NCBI RefSeq assembly: GCF_011751885.2
Contig: NZ_CP061771.1
Span: 3,348,001-3,412,000 of the forward strand
DNA: 64,000 bases
From: Salinibacterium sp. ZJ450
GTDB taxonomy: Bacteria; Actinomycetota; Actinomycetes; Actinomycetales; Microbacteriaceae
Direction: 5' to 3'
This document shows positions 44,473 through 52,840 of this stretch, piece after piece (within the stretch, counting starts at the first letter, position 1; each line of letters opens with the position of its first letter). The translations under genes and the position numbers were made by a program. The notes under the pieces are model-generated. The model ran no database searches, was not told the DNA's origin, and saw only the letters and a program-made list of their open reading frames with translations.

Positions 44473-45084
44473 ATGACCGGGAACCCGAATCTCGTCAGTC
44501 CGTTCGTCGCCGACACCGCCGATGTCGACGACCGCGCCATGCTGGGCGAGGGCGTGAAGGTGTGGCATCTGGCGCAGGTGCGGGAACACGCGCGCATCGG
44601 CGCCGGATCGAGTCTCGGCCGCGGCGCGTACGTCGGCCCGGGTGTCTCCCTCGGCGAGAACTGCAAGGTTCAGAACTACGCGCTGATCTACGAACCGGCG
44701 GTGCTTGAGGACGGAGTGTTCGTCGGCCCCTCCGTCGTGTTCACCAACGACGTCTACCCGCGGGCGATCAACCCCGACGGGTCGCTGAAGTCCGCCGATG
44801 ACTGGTCGTCCGTCGGCGTTCTCGTGCAGCATGGAGCGGCCATCGGCGCCCGCGCCGTGTGCATCGCCCCGGTCACCATCGGACGCTGGGCGCTCGTGGC
44901 GGCCGGCTCCGTCGTGACCCGCGACGTGCCGGCGTTCGCCATCGTCGCCGGGGTCCCGGCCCGGCGGGTCGGCTGGGTGGGACCGGCGGGCATTGCACTG
45001 GTTGAAGAAGCGGATGCCGCGTACCGCTGCCCCGTCACCGGCGAGCGCTACCGCGAACTCGACGGCGTTCTGACCGAGGAGTGA
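44473..45084 (+). CDS. Left-handed beta-helix N-acetyltransferase (WbpD/WlbB-like)
   Basis: A 203-residue hexapeptide-repeat acetyltransferase. It reads KVWHLAQVREHARIGAGSSL, VGPGVSLGENCKVQNYALIY, GVFVGPSVVFTNDVYPRA (about 35-100), then IGARAVCIAPVTIGRWALVA and GSVVTRDVPAFAIVAGVPAR. This is the layout of WbpD and WlbB, which acetylate the 3-amino group of UDP-2-acetamido-3-amino-2,3-dideoxyglucuronate. The residues VFTNDVYPRA are typical of that group. It fits a uronic-type dehydrogenase of the WbpA class in the same cluster, but WbpB and WbpE equivalents are not in the window. The C-terminus (from 175) is a short zinc-finger-free tail with CPVTGERYREL. Confidence 0.9.
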   Translation: MTGNPNLVSPFVADTADVDDRAMLGEGVKVWHLAQVREHARIGAGSSLGRGAYVGPGVSLGENCKVQNYALIYEPAVLEDGVFVGPSVVFTNDVYPRAINPDGSLKSADDWSSVGVLVQHGAAIGARAVCIAPVTIGRWALVAAGSVVTRDVPAFAIVAGVPARRVGWVGPAGIALVEEADAAYRCPVTGERYRELDGVLTEE

Positions 45085-45087
45085 ACG

Positions 45088-45786
45088 ATGAACCGGCGCC
45101 AGGTCACGATTACGGTCATCGCCGTCTTGGTCGCGCTCGGCCTCATCGTGGTTGGAGCGGTGGCACTCACCGGGCGTCAGCCGACCGACTCCGCCCTGAT
45201 CGCGAGCCCCAGCCCCACGCCGACCGCCACCAGCGGTACCGAAGCCCGGAGCGACGCGCCGCCGACGGCCACTCCGGGGCCGGATGACGGCGAGGAACCA
45301 GGCGGCACGAACGCGGACGGCGCACCGGGCAGCGGCAGCGACGGCGCACCCGGCAGCGCGCCGGGCAGCGGCGCCCCAGGCACCACCCCGGCCGACCCCA
45401 CCCCGCCGGTGGGCCCAGCGCCGGCCCCCCTCTTCGTGGCGCCGTTGCCCGCGACAGCATCGGCCGAAGGCGAGCTGACCACCGGGTTCCCCAGCCAGGT
45501 CGTGCCCCTCGCACCCGATTCGCGGGTGGTCAGCAGCTCGCTTGCGTCGGAGGGAACCCGGCTGCAGGTGGGGCTCACCGCGACATCCGGAACCGCCGCC
45601 GCCGCCGTGCTTGACCACTACCAGTCCGTGTACGGTCCGCTCGGTTTCGCCAGTCGGCCGGCCGATGCCGTGTCCGGCACGACGGCGTGGGTGTTCACCC
45701 GGGGAGAGAACGCGGTCACCGTGTCCGTCTACCAGCTCGATACCGGCAGCGCGTACACCGTATTCGGCACCTTCACGGCGGGCTGA
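45088..45786 (+). CDS. Membrane-anchored protein with Gly/Pro/Thr-rich stalk
   Basis: A 232-residue protein of unknown function. A membrane helix at residues 7-29 (TVIAVLVALGLIVVGAVALT), a low-complexity external stalk of Thr, Pro, Gly, Asp and Ser (about 35-115, with GAPGS repeats), and a globular C-terminal part of about 100 residues (TTGFPSQVVPLAPDSRVVSS ... YQLDTGSAYTVFGTF) with a Tyr/Phe-rich alpha-beta pattern. No lipobox is evident. Three bases separate its start from the acetyltransferase stop, whose GAGGAG-containing end supplies the ribosome site, and three from the MFS gene, so it belongs to one operon. Confidence 0.8.
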   Translation: MNRRQVTITVIAVLVALGLIVVGAVALTGRQPTDSALIASPSPTPTATSGTEARSDAPPTATPGPDDGEEPGGTNADGAPGSGSDGAPGSAPGSGAPGTTPADPTPPVGPAPAPLFVAPLPATASAEGELTTGFPSQVVPLAPDSRVVSSSLASEGTRLQVGLTATSGTAAAAVLDHYQSVYGPLGFASRPADAVSGTTAWVFTRGENAVTVSVYQLDTGSAYTVFGTFTAG

Positions 45787-45789
45787 TCG

Positions 45790-47091
45790 ATGTACATCTC
45801 ACTGCGCGACACTTCCCCGGCGCCGAAAACGCGCCGCACCGGCGCCCGCGTCTCGTCGGTGGTGATCACCCTGGGCATTGTCAGCATGCTGACGGATGTC
45901 TCATCTGAATCGGTCTCGGCGATCCTGCCGCTCTACATCACCGGCGTGATCGGTCTGTCGATGGTGGCGTATGGCTTCCTCGACGGCCTGTATCAGGGGG
46001 TCAGCGCGGTGGTGCGAATCGGCGCCGGCTGGGTGTCGGACCGCGGCGATCAACCGAAATGGGTAGCGTTCTTCGGCTACGGGCTGTCCGCTATCGCCAG
46101 GGTCGGTCTGCTGATCGCCACCGGGTTCGGCGCACTGACCGCGGTGATCACGGCCGACCGGATCGGTAAGGGCGTGCGCACCGCGCCTCGGGATGCGATG
46201 ATCAGCGCCGCATCCGCACCGGACGACCTGGGCCGCTCGTTCGGGGTGCACCGCATGCTTGACACGGTCGGCGCCGCGCTCGGTCCGCTCCTCGCCTTCG
46301 TCATCCTGCTGCTCATTCCCGACGGGTACAGCACCGTGTTCGTGGTGTCGCTGGCGTTCGCGGTGCTCGGTCTTGCCGTGTTGGGGTTGATGGTGCCGGG
46401 CAGCCGCCGAGCGGCCGCAGCCCAGGTGGCGGCGGGCGGAGCTGTGGCCTCTGCCGAGGGCGCAGCCCATGCCGAGACCGCTGCCGAACTTCGCCCGCGT
46501 TTCCGCTGGGCACAACTGCGAGACCCGCGGCTTCGCCGTCTGCTGATCGCGGCGGGTCTGCTCGGCCTACTCACCGTCGGCGACGGGTTCATCTACCTGC
46601 TGCTGCAGAGCCGCGGCGCGTTCGCCGCGGAGTTCTTCCCGCTGCTCTACGTCGGCACCAACGTCGCCTTTCTCGCGCTGGCGGTCCCGCTCGGCCGACT
46701 GGCCGACCGCATCGGCCGGGCGCGCCTCTTCGTCATCGGCCACCTCGCCCTTCTCGGCGCATACGTCGTCGCGGCGATCCCGGTCAACGGGGTCGCTATC
46801 ACGGTGCTCTGCCTGCTGCTGCTCGGCGCGTTCTACGCGGCCACCGATGGAATTCTCGCCGCGCTGGCCTCGCAGTTCACGCCCGCCGCGGCCAGGGCGA
46901 CCGGCATCGCGTCGGCGCAGACGGTGGTGGCGATGTCTCGGCTGGTCGCATCCACCGGGTTCGGGCTGCTCTGGGTGGTCTGGGGCCGCGAATCGGCGAT
47001 CACCGGGATCGCCGTTGCGCTTGCCCTCGTGATTCCTGCCGCGGCGCTGCTGCTCGCCACACCGCGTCGGCCGCGGTCGGTCGCCGAGTGA
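45790..47091 (+). CDS. MFS transporter
   Basis: A 433-residue major facilitator protein with about 12 hydrophobic segments. The loop GAGWVSDRGDQPKWVAFFGY between helices 2 and 3 is the family's G-x-x-x-D-R-x-G signature, and a matching motif in the second half is GRLADRIGRARLF. The start of helix 1 is VSSVVITLGIVSMLTDVSSE, whose DVSSE is shared with members called YbfB-like or antibiotic exporters. The middle loop (about 200-235) is Ala/Glu-rich. Substrate cannot be told; its neighbours suggest a polysaccharide or sugar-precursor component. Its end overlaps the next gene by four bases (GTGA). Confidence 0.9.
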   Translation: MYISLRDTSPAPKTRRTGARVSSVVITLGIVSMLTDVSSESVSAILPLYITGVIGLSMVAYGFLDGLYQGVSAVVRIGAGWVSDRGDQPKWVAFFGYGLSAIARVGLLIATGFGALTAVITADRIGKGVRTAPRDAMISAASAPDDLGRSFGVHRMLDTVGAALGPLLAFVILLLIPDGYSTVFVVSLAFAVLGLAVLGLMVPGSRRAAAAQVAAGGAVASAEGAAHAETAAELRPRFRWAQLRDPRLRRLLIAAGLLGLLTVGDGFIYLLLQSRGAFAAEFFPLLYVGTNVAFLALAVPLGRLADRIGRARLFVIGHLALLGAYVVAAIPVNGVAITVLCLLLLGAFYAATDGILAALASQFTPAAARATGIASAQTVVAMSRLVASTGFGLLWVVWGRESAITGIAVALALVIPAAALLLATPRRPRSVAE

Positions 47092-48110
47092 ACCAGCGGC
47101 AGCGGATCGCCTGGCTCGCCGGCGTCAGCGTCGTGGTGCTGGCGGCCGCGACGTTCTATGGGGTCACCCAGTGGCAACTCACCGAGCAGGCGCGCTCCGC
47201 TCCGAGCGCGGTGGAAGTCGCCGCCGAGGCAACGGTCACCGGGCCGCGCATCGTCTTTCGCAACACGGCATCGGGCGAGGGCTACGGCCACGTGGCATCC
47301 GTCCCCCTCGAGAATCCCGGCGGCGAGCGCGCGATCAGCCCTCTGGTCTGCGACCGCGTGGACGCGACATCCGTCATCACCGCCTGCCTGCGGGTGCTGC
47401 GCGGAGTGCTGACAACCTACGAGGCGCAGCTCTATGACGCCGAGAACCGGCTCGAGCAGGCCTGGCCGCTTGCGGGCATTCCCAGCCGCACGCGCCTCTC
47501 GGGCGACTCAGAACTCGTCGCCACTACCGCGTTTGTCACCGGGCATTCGTACGCGACAGTTGGGTTCTCAACCGAGACGGTGGTGACGGATGTCGCCGGC
47601 AACAGTCTCGGGAACCTGGAGGAGTTCGAACTCCTCGTCGACGGCCAGCCGGTGCTCGCCGCTGACAGGAACATCTGGGGGGTGACCTTCACGGACGATG
47701 GCCGAACCTTCTACGCCACGGCCGCTTCTGCCGGCCGCACCTGGCTGGTGGAGGGCGACCTTGATCGGCGTACCCTGACTGCGATTCGGGACGGGGCCGA
47801 ATGCCCGTCTCTGTCGCCGGATGGCAGCCGACTGGCCTACAAGAAGAACGTTGGCTCGGATGGGCAGGTGCGCTGGACCATAGCGGTCTATGAGCTGTCG
47901 ACCGGACAGGAGACGACCCTTCCGATCGACCAGAACGTCGACGACCAGGTCGAGTGGCTCGATGACGCGACACTCCTGTTCGGGCTGGCGCGCACTGACT
48001 CCATCGGTGACAGCGACGTGTGGGCTGTTGCCGTTGACGGCTCCGCCGCGCCCGCCGTGTTCATCGAACATGCGTGGTCACCGGCCGTTGTTCACAAGGT
48101 CGGGGGGTGA
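47088..48110 (+). CDS. Exported TolB-like beta-propeller protein
   Basis: A 340-residue protein with an N-terminal signal anchor (about 6-26, IAWLAGVSVVVLAAATFYGV) and an external domain that looks like an incomplete beta-propeller: TFTDDGRTFYATAASAGRTW, CPSLSPDGSRLAYKKNVG, IAVYELSTGQETTL, DDQVEWLDDATLLFGL and SDVWAVAVDG, the WD40/TolB-like (S/T)(P/F)DG-strand pattern at about 40-50 residue intervals. It starts at a GTG overlapping the MFS stop. Propellers in such clusters often bind sugars or scaffold proteins; no catalytic site is apparent. It is the last gene before a 141-base gap. Confidence 0.85.
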   Translation: MNQRQRIAWLAGVSVVVLAAATFYGVTQWQLTEQARSAPSAVEVAAEATVTGPRIVFRNTASGEGYGHVASVPLENPGGERAISPLVCDRVDATSVITACLRVLRGVLTTYEAQLYDAENRLEQAWPLAGIPSRTRLSGDSELVATTAFVTGHSYATVGFSTETVVTDVAGNSLGNLEEFELLVDGQPVLAADRNIWGVTFTDDGRTFYATAASAGRTWLVEGDLDRRTLTAIRDGAECPSLSPDGSRLAYKKNVGSDGQVRWTIAVYELSTGQETTLPIDQNVDDQVEWLDDATLLFGLARTDSIGDSDVWAVAVDGSAAPAVFIEHAWSPAVVHKVGG

Positions 48111-48136
48111 TGCTGCGTCGCTGGCCCCGCGCCACT

Positions 48137-48148
48137 TGGCTATAGCCA
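48137..48148. promoter_or_regulatory. 12-bp perfect palindrome TGGCTATAGCCA
   Basis: A 12-base perfect palindrome in the 141-base stretch between the propeller gene and the leader ORF, 18 bases before a TAGTCT -10 element at 48166-48171. A regulator could bind here, in the position of a -35 box. Confidence 0.45.
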
Positions 48149-48165
48149 GAATGGGACCACGCCAC

Positions 48166-48171
48166 TAGTCT
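48166..48171 (+). promoter_or_regulatory. Probable -10 (TAGTCT) of the Wzz operon
   Basis: TAGTCT inside CTAGTCTG (48165-48172), the same octamer as upstream of 44473. Transcription should start near 48179, giving a 73-base leader before the 20-codon ORF at 48252. Confidence 0.5.
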
Positions 48172-48251
48172 GGCCGTCATGGCGCCGCCCGGCCCGAGTG
48201 GCGGCGCATTCTCTTCTCACGAAGGGCCCTTCTCACCCGAGGAAGGACGTC

Positions 48252-48314
48252 ATGGACAAGCCTGCTGCCGGCAGCGTGCCTGCGTACACCCTCGTTCGGA
48301 GCGGCTGCGCATGA
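48252..48314 (+). CDS. 20-residue leader ORF before the Wzz-like gene
   Basis: A short frame, MDKPAAGSVPAYTLVRSGCA, with a strong ribosome site (GAGGAAGGA 48239-48247, five bases upstream). Its stop TGA overlaps the start of the next gene as ATGA at 48311-48314, so ribosomes finishing it could restart on the Wzz-like gene. The frame also ends in Ser-Gly-Cys-Ala. It may be a real small protein or a translational leader that couples or attenuates the operon. Not matched to any known leader peptide. Confidence 0.55.
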   Translation: MDKPAAGSVPAYTLVRSGCA

Positions 48315-49012
48315 TCATTCGCGAGGTCCTCTCTGCCCTGCTCCGGCGGTGGTACATCGCGGTCAGCCTTGTGGGCTGTGCCGCTCTCGTCACGGTCATG
48401 CTCGCGCGCGACGGGGGCATTTACACCACGACGACCGTCGTGTCATTCATGCGCCCGGCGACCACGAGCTTGTCGCCGGCGAATGGGACGAATGACTTCA
48501 GCGTCATTGCGTTCGCCGGAGCGGTCGTCCAGGAGATCAACAATGGTCGGCCCCCCGCGCGGTATTCGGAGGAGGCTCCGTACTACGGCGCCGGCATTCG
48601 GGAGGGCGTGCTCGTCCAACTGGCGAATTCAGGCAACCAATGGGTGTCGGCCTTCATGACCGCCGAGGTCAAGATCCAGGTCGTCGGACGCTCGTTCGAC
48701 TCGGTCGAGTCGACGCAGTTGGAACTCGTCGACCGGGTGCTGCACCTCTCGGATGCCCTGCAGGCCGCGGTCGCGGCGCCACCCGGTGACCGGATCTCGG
48801 CATCCGTCGTCCCCCTGACCATGAAGATCGAGTACGTCTCGGCCTCGCGAACCAGCCAGGCGGCAGCCGGCGCCGCGATGTTCGCCGCGGCGCTGATCGT
48901 TGGCACCTGGTGTTCGGTCACCGTCGACCGCCTGGTCGCACAACGACGACTTCGTCTCAGCCGAGCGGCAGCACGGACGCCGGGGCGCGTGCAGGAAGGA
49001 TCCCCATCGTGA
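48311..49012 (+). CDS. Wzz-like chain-length protein (copy 1)
   Basis: A 233-residue protein with the two-helix Wzz/PCP layout: N-terminal helix (about 12-35, LLRRWYIAVSLVGCAALVTV), external domain, and a C-terminal helix (about 188-210, AGAAMFAAALIVGTWCSVTV) with a short basic tail. It lacks an attached kinase domain. Such proteins set the length of polysaccharides made by Wzy polymerases. The start ATG 48311 is fused to the leader ORF stop and has GGAG ten bases upstream; an earlier ATG at 48179 would add a 44-residue Gly/Pro/His-rich extension with no ribosome site. It overlaps the next, paralogous gene (GTGA). Confidence 0.85.
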   Translation: MIIREVLSALLRRWYIAVSLVGCAALVTVMLARDGGIYTTTTVVSFMRPATTSLSPANGTNDFSVIAFAGAVVQEINNGRPPARYSEEAPYYGAGIREGVLVQLANSGNQWVSAFMTAEVKIQVVGRSFDSVESTQLELVDRVLHLSDALQAAVAAPPGDRISASVVPLTMKIEYVSASRTSQAAAGAAMFAAALIVGTWCSVTVDRLVAQRRLRLSRAAARTPGRVQEGSPS

Positions 49013-49902
49013 AGTTCTCCGATACGCTCCGCGGGCTCTTGCGGCGGTGGTACATCGTCTTTCCCGGCATCCTCCTCGCCGCGGCGGCCGCGGCAGGTGC
49101 GTGGTACGTGATTTCGCCAGGATACGAACGGTCCGCGACCCAGCTTCTCCTTCCCGGTGCCGACAGCCTCCCGGAGGGGGCAAACCCTTACCTGTTCCTC
49201 GGCGGGTTGGTGCCCGCGGCCGACGTTCTCGTGCGCGCGATCGGCTCGGAGAATGTGCTCAACGAAGTGGTCGAGGAACACCCCGGCGTCGAGATCGAGA
49301 TCACGCGCGACATCACGACCGCGGGCCCCGTCATCCTCATCGTGGTGACCGCGGGCAGCGACGCGGCCGCGGAGGAAGTGCTCGGGCTGCTGGTCGAACG
49401 CACCGAGACGACGCTCGAACAGCTGCAGAAGGTGGAGAGCATCGCGGTCGAGAATCGCGTCACGGTGCTGCCTCTCACCGTGGACACACAGAGCGTGCCT
49501 CAACAGCGCACTCGTATGCTCGCCACTGCAGGCGCCGGACTCGGCGGCGTCGTGCTCACGCTGCTTCTCGCCGGGCTCGTCGACGGGTTGAGCACGCACC
49601 GAAGGCGGCACGCCACGCCGCCGCGTGATGAACCGACCGATGTTACGCCCACGGATATCGCACCGGCGGATGTCGCGACCAATCGTGATGAATTGACGCC
49701 TGTTGCACCAACTGCTGTTGCACCAACTGCTGGTGTACCGACAGCTGATGCGCCGAAGGCCACCGATCCCACGTCCGCTGCACGACATCATCCGCGGAGG
49801 CCCAGACCGCCAGTGGCCTCCCAGCCGCCGCCCGCGCTGTTTGACCAGTCACGCTACGAGGACGAGCAGGCGGCAGCGGAACAGCTCAACAATGCGCGGT
49901 GA
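49009..49902 (+). CDS. Wzz-like chain-length protein (copy 2)
   Basis: A 297-residue paralogue of the previous protein; both open with an (S/G)(A/L)LLRRWYI segment. N-terminal helix (about 14-36), external domain (about 37-170), C-terminal helix (about 172-194) and a long cytoplasmic tail (about 200-297) rich in Asp, Thr, Pro and Ala with degenerate VAPTA repeats, ending FDQSRYEDEQAAAEQLNNAR. It starts at GTG with AGGAAGGA before it. Two tandem Wzz paralogues suggest a heteromeric chain-length complex. The tail has a Tyr near the end, the usual target of a BY-kinase, but no such kinase is in the window. Confidence 0.87.
   Translation: MKFSDTLRGLLRRWYIVFPGILLAAAAAAGAWYVISPGYERSATQLLLPGADSLPEGANPYLFLGGLVPAADVLVRAIGSENVLNEVVEEHPGVEIEITRDITTAGPVILIVVTAGSDAAAEEVLGLLVERTETTLEQLQKVESIAVENRVTVLPLTVDTQSVPQQRTRMLATAGAGLGGVVLTLLLAGLVDGLSTHRRRHATPPRDEPTDVTPTDIAPADVATNRDELTPVAPTAVAPTAGVPTADAPKATDPTSAARHHPRRPRPPVASQPPPALFDQSRYEDEQAAAEQLNNAR
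49701..49760 (+). repeat. 15-bp tandem repeat in the tail of the second Wzz gene
   Basis: TGTTGCACCAACTGC occurs twice exactly (49701-49715, 49716-49730), then two degenerate copies to 49760. In frame it encodes VAPTA-like pentapeptides; AT-richer than its surroundings. Confidence 0.85.
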
Positions 49903-49908
49903 GCCGAC

Positions 49909-51261
49909 GTGACGGCCGAGCGTTCCTTGTCACGAGCCGTAGCCGCCCATCGCGGCACCAAGACGCGCCGCGGCACCGACGCGGTGACGATGCTCACGGT
50001 GTATCTCGTGCTGCTGCTCGCGATTCCCTCAGGCGTCGTCGTCACCGCGCTCGGCTCGCTCGGTAGCCCGTCGCTGATGTGGGGGCTGGTGCTGCTCGGC
50101 TGGTGGACGATCTCCCGCCTGCAGACGCGAGCGTTCGACTTGCGACCGATCGCACAGCCGGTACGGTTCGCCTTCTCGGCATTCGTCGTGATCGTGCTGC
50201 TGAGTTTCGCCGCCGCCATGCTGCGCGGCCAGCCCTCCGATCAGGTGAGCCCGGCGTTCACTGCCCTCGTGCGATTGCTGTCCTGGGCCGGCGTGCTGCT
50301 CGTCGCTGTCGACGGCATCCGGACGCCATCCGAACTCGCGAGCATGGTACGCCGGATTGGGATCGGCGCGGGATTGCTGGCCACACTCGGCCTGCTGCAG
50401 TTCCTCACCGGGCAGGCGCTGGTCGACTTCTTCGGCACCATTCCGGGCTTGAGCATGGCGGGAGGCATCCAGGAGCGCGCTGGGGTGATCCGTGCCTCGG
50501 GTACGGCGATCCACCCCCTCGAGTACGCCACCGCGTTGAACGCCGCCCTCCCGCTCGTCATCGCTGCCGCGATTTCACGCGGATTCGGAACGCGACAATC
50601 CCGCGGGGGGCTCTGGTGGTGGCTCCCCGTCGTCCTCATCTCGATTTCGTCGATGGTGGGGGTTTCACGGTCCGCGATCATCGGCTTCGCCGTCGCCGTC
50701 ATCACGATGATCCCGGCGCTCCCGCGTGGCTACCGGGCAGCGGTCGTCGGGATGGGCACCGTACTGGGCGTCGCAGTACTCACCGCGGTGCCCGGCCTGC
50801 TGGCAACGACCGTCAGGCTGTTCGCCGGGGCGGCGAGTGACCCGAGCACCCAGTCCCGGACGAACGGGCTCGAACGCGTTCCCGAGTTCATGTCGACCTC
50901 GCCGTTGATCGGTTCCGGGTTCGGGATCTTCCTGCCCAGGTACTACATCTTCGACAACGAGTGGGTGCTGCTCGCGGTTGAGGTGGGCGTACTCGGCTTC
51001 GTCGCGTTCTTCGGATTCTTCGGTGCGGCAATCTGGAGCGCTCTGCGAGCGAAGCGCTCCCGTGAATCCGAAGTGCGGATGCTGGGTCACGCGCTCGCCG
51101 CATCGATGTTCAATGTCGCGGTGTTGTTCGCGTTCTTCGACGGGCTCTCGTTCCCCCTCGCGGGCGGCATGCTCTTCATGCTCGCTGGGCTCTGCGGAAG
51201 CGCGCTGGCAACGGCCTCCGCCCCCGAACGGGGGGCGTCCGCCGGGTTAGGTGGGTCATAA
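49909..51261 (+). CDS. O-antigen ligase/polymerase-like membrane protein (Wzy type)
   Basis: A 450-residue membrane protein with about 11 hydrophobic segments and a long external loop near the centre containing SGTAIHPLEYATALNAALPL and the GFGIFLPRYYIFDNEWVLLA segment. That pattern (Arg/His-rich external loop before the last helices) is typical of the O-antigen ligase (Wzy_C) family, which joins repeat units or transfers the finished chain. It starts at a GTG six bases after the Wzz-like gene stop. In a Wzx/Wzy pathway it would be the polymerase. Its order (Wzz, Wzz, Wzy, glycosyltransferase) strongly supports the assignment. Confidence 0.85.
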   Translation: MTAERSLSRAVAAHRGTKTRRGTDAVTMLTVYLVLLLAIPSGVVVTALGSLGSPSLMWGLVLLGWWTISRLQTRAFDLRPIAQPVRFAFSAFVVIVLLSFAAAMLRGQPSDQVSPAFTALVRLLSWAGVLLVAVDGIRTPSELASMVRRIGIGAGLLATLGLLQFLTGQALVDFFGTIPGLSMAGGIQERAGVIRASGTAIHPLEYATALNAALPLVIAAAISRGFGTRQSRGGLWWWLPVVLISISSMVGVSRSAIIGFAVAVITMIPALPRGYRAAVVGMGTVLGVAVLTAVPGLLATTVRLFAGAASDPSTQSRTNGLERVPEFMSTSPLIGSGFGIFLPRYYIFDNEWVLLAVEVGVLGFVAFFGFFGAAIWSALRAKRSRESEVRMLGHALAASMFNVAVLFAFFDGLSFPLAGGMLFMLAGLCGSALATASAPERGASAGLGGS

Positions 51262-51262
51262 C

Positions 51263-52174
51263 ATGGGTTCCGTGCCCCTTGAGGTTGCCGCGGTCGTGGT
51301 CACGTACAACAGCGCAGGCCACATCGCCGCGCTGCTCGACAGCCTGCCCGACGCGTTCGGCGACCTCGCGTACTCGGTCGTCGTCGTCGATAACGGCTCG
51401 ACCGATGACACGGTTCAGCTGCTGTCGACGAGGTCGGACTGCCACGTCGTGCGCTCGACGAACGAGGGCTACGCTGCCGGGATCAATCGAGCGGTGCTCG
51501 CCTCCCCGGATGCCGCGGCGATTCTCATTCTCAACCCCGACGCCACGCTGGATCCGGACGCGGTGCCACGGATGCTCGAAGTACTCCGACGACGGCCAGG
51601 CGCGGGAATCGTTGCGCCGCGCGTGCGCGAGGAGGATGGCAGGCTCTCCCCGACACTCCGACGCGGACCGACGCTCGGCCGAGTTGGCGGGCTGAGCTTC
51701 ACCGGGCTCCCGGTGTTCACCGAACGGATCGAGATTCCCGGCGAGTACGACACCGAGCACGAGGTCGACTGGGCGGTCGGCGCAATCCTGCTCGTCGACC
51801 GTCCGTGTTTCGACGCCCTTCACGGCCTCGACGAGTCCTACTTCCTGTACTCGGAGGAGACCGACTTCAGCCTCAGGGCTCGGGATGCCGGCTGGGCCAC
51901 CGTGTACACGCCCCGAGCCGGGGCGATGCATGTCGGCGGAGGCTCGGGCGAGAACGCCACCACGCACACGATGCAGATGTTGAACCGGGTGCGCATCTAC
52001 CGACGTCGCGCCGGCGAGCGGTGGGTGTGGTTGTACTTCGGCATGATCGTACTCGTCGAACTTCGGCGGGCGCTGCTGGGTAGCCGCAAGTCGTGGACCA
52101 CGTTGCGCGCCCTGCTGCGGCCCCCGCTGCGGCCCCCGCAGCTCGGCGCCAGCACCGCGCTGCTACCCCGATGA
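51263..52174 (+). CDS. Glycosyltransferase family 2 (rhamnosyltransferase WbbL-like)
   Basis: A 303-residue inverting glycosyltransferase with one C-terminal hydrophobic patch (FGMIVLVELRRALL). Motifs: AAVVVTYNSAGHIAALLDSL (nucleotide site, near residue 10), VVVVDNGSTDDTVQLL, ILILNPDATLDPDAVPRML (DxD-like NPDA, about 92) and WAVGAILLVDRPCFDALHGL with YFLYSEETDFSLRARDAGW, the acceptor-side ED signature. This set is typical of rhamnosyl- and related transferases that build EPS repeat units on undecaprenyl phosphate. I use ATG 51263, two bases after the Wzy stop, with AGGTGG nearby; a GTG 12 bases upstream is possible. Confidence 0.88.
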   Translation: MGSVPLEVAAVVVTYNSAGHIAALLDSLPDAFGDLAYSVVVVDNGSTDDTVQLLSTRSDCHVVRSTNEGYAAGINRAVLASPDAAAILILNPDATLDPDAVPRMLEVLRRRPGAGIVAPRVREEDGRLSPTLRRGPTLGRVGGLSFTGLPVFTERIEIPGEYDTEHEVDWAVGAILLVDRPCFDALHGLDESYFLYSEETDFSLRARDAGWATVYTPRAGAMHVGGGSGENATTHTMQMLNRVRIYRRRAGERWVWLYFGMIVLVELRRALLGSRKSWTTLRALLRPPLRPPQLGASTALLPR

Positions 52175-52186
52175 GCAGGCGCCCGC

Positions 52187-52840
52187 TCACCGCATCCGTT
52201 TGACCGCGCTCGCCACGACGTTGCGGACATCCCGTGCGCCGGGACGACGCGTGATCACGGCTCGGATTGATCCCACGGTGTCGCTCGCGGTCACGCTATA
52301 GCGCGCCTGCAGCCACGCCGAGGGGCTCGCGGGGAACCGGTCACTGGTGTACACCGTTCGATAGCCGACTCGCTTGAGCCGGCCGAGCAGCCGACGGTCG
52401 TAGCGCCCGAGCGGGAAGGCGGCATCCTCGATCGCTCCGCCGCTGGCGTCGGCGAGAGCGGCGCGGGCATCCACCAGCTCCCGGCGTGCCTCATCGTCGC
52501 TCAACCCGCGCCACGGCACATGGTCCCAGCCGTGGCTGCCGATCGCCATCCCGGCACGACGCAGCTCCTGGAGATCAGACGGCGAAAGACTCGCCGCGTC
52601 ATCCAAGCGCCCGGCGAGCGCGAAGAACGAGGCGCGCAACTCGCGTTCGTGCAGAGCCGGGAGCGCAATGGCAACGTCTGACCGGTTGCCGTCGTCGAAG
52701 CTGAGCCTGACCTGCGGGTTGCCTCGCACTTCATCGAGGATGTCGAGGAAGGACCGCTCGGTCACCCAGTACCGGGACTCCCCCGGCTCCCGCTCGGTGA
52801 CGATGGTTCCAATGCCGTGGAAACAGAGGTTGATGATCAC
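52187..52840 (-). CDS. NodB-type polysaccharide deacetylase, cytoplasmic or short
   Basis: A 217-residue NodB-fold protein without an obvious signal peptide. Seen: IINLCFHGIGTIV at the start, VRLSFDDGNRSDVAIALPAL (first Asp pair), GMAIGSHGWDHVPWRGL (metal His pair), AFPLGRYDRRLLGRLKRVGY (Arg/Asp-rich motif), ending ARYSVTASDTVGSI. Catalytic motifs are intact. It belongs to a minus-strand pair with the glycosyltransferase gene (four-base overlap) and faces the WbbL-like gene. Acting inside the cell it might deacetylate a lipid-linked or nucleotide sugar rather than the finished polymer. Confidence 0.88.
   Translation of the reverse strand: MIINLCFHGIGTIVTEREPGESRYWVTERSFLDILDEVRGNPQVRLSFDDGNRSDVAIALPALHERELRASFFALAGRLDDAASLSPSDLQELRRAGMAIGSHGWDHVPWRGLSDDEARRELVDARAALADASGGAIEDAAFPLGRYDRRLLGRLKRVGYRTVYTSDRFPASPSAWLQARYSVTASDTVGSIRAVITRRPGARDVRNVVASAVKRMR

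Noticed and set aside
48179-49012. Start of the first Wzz-like protein at ATG 48179
   Set aside because: The added 44 residues are Gly/Pro/Glu/His-rich with no ribosome site; ATG 48311 fused to the leader ORF is more likely, though a leaderless start there cannot be excluded.
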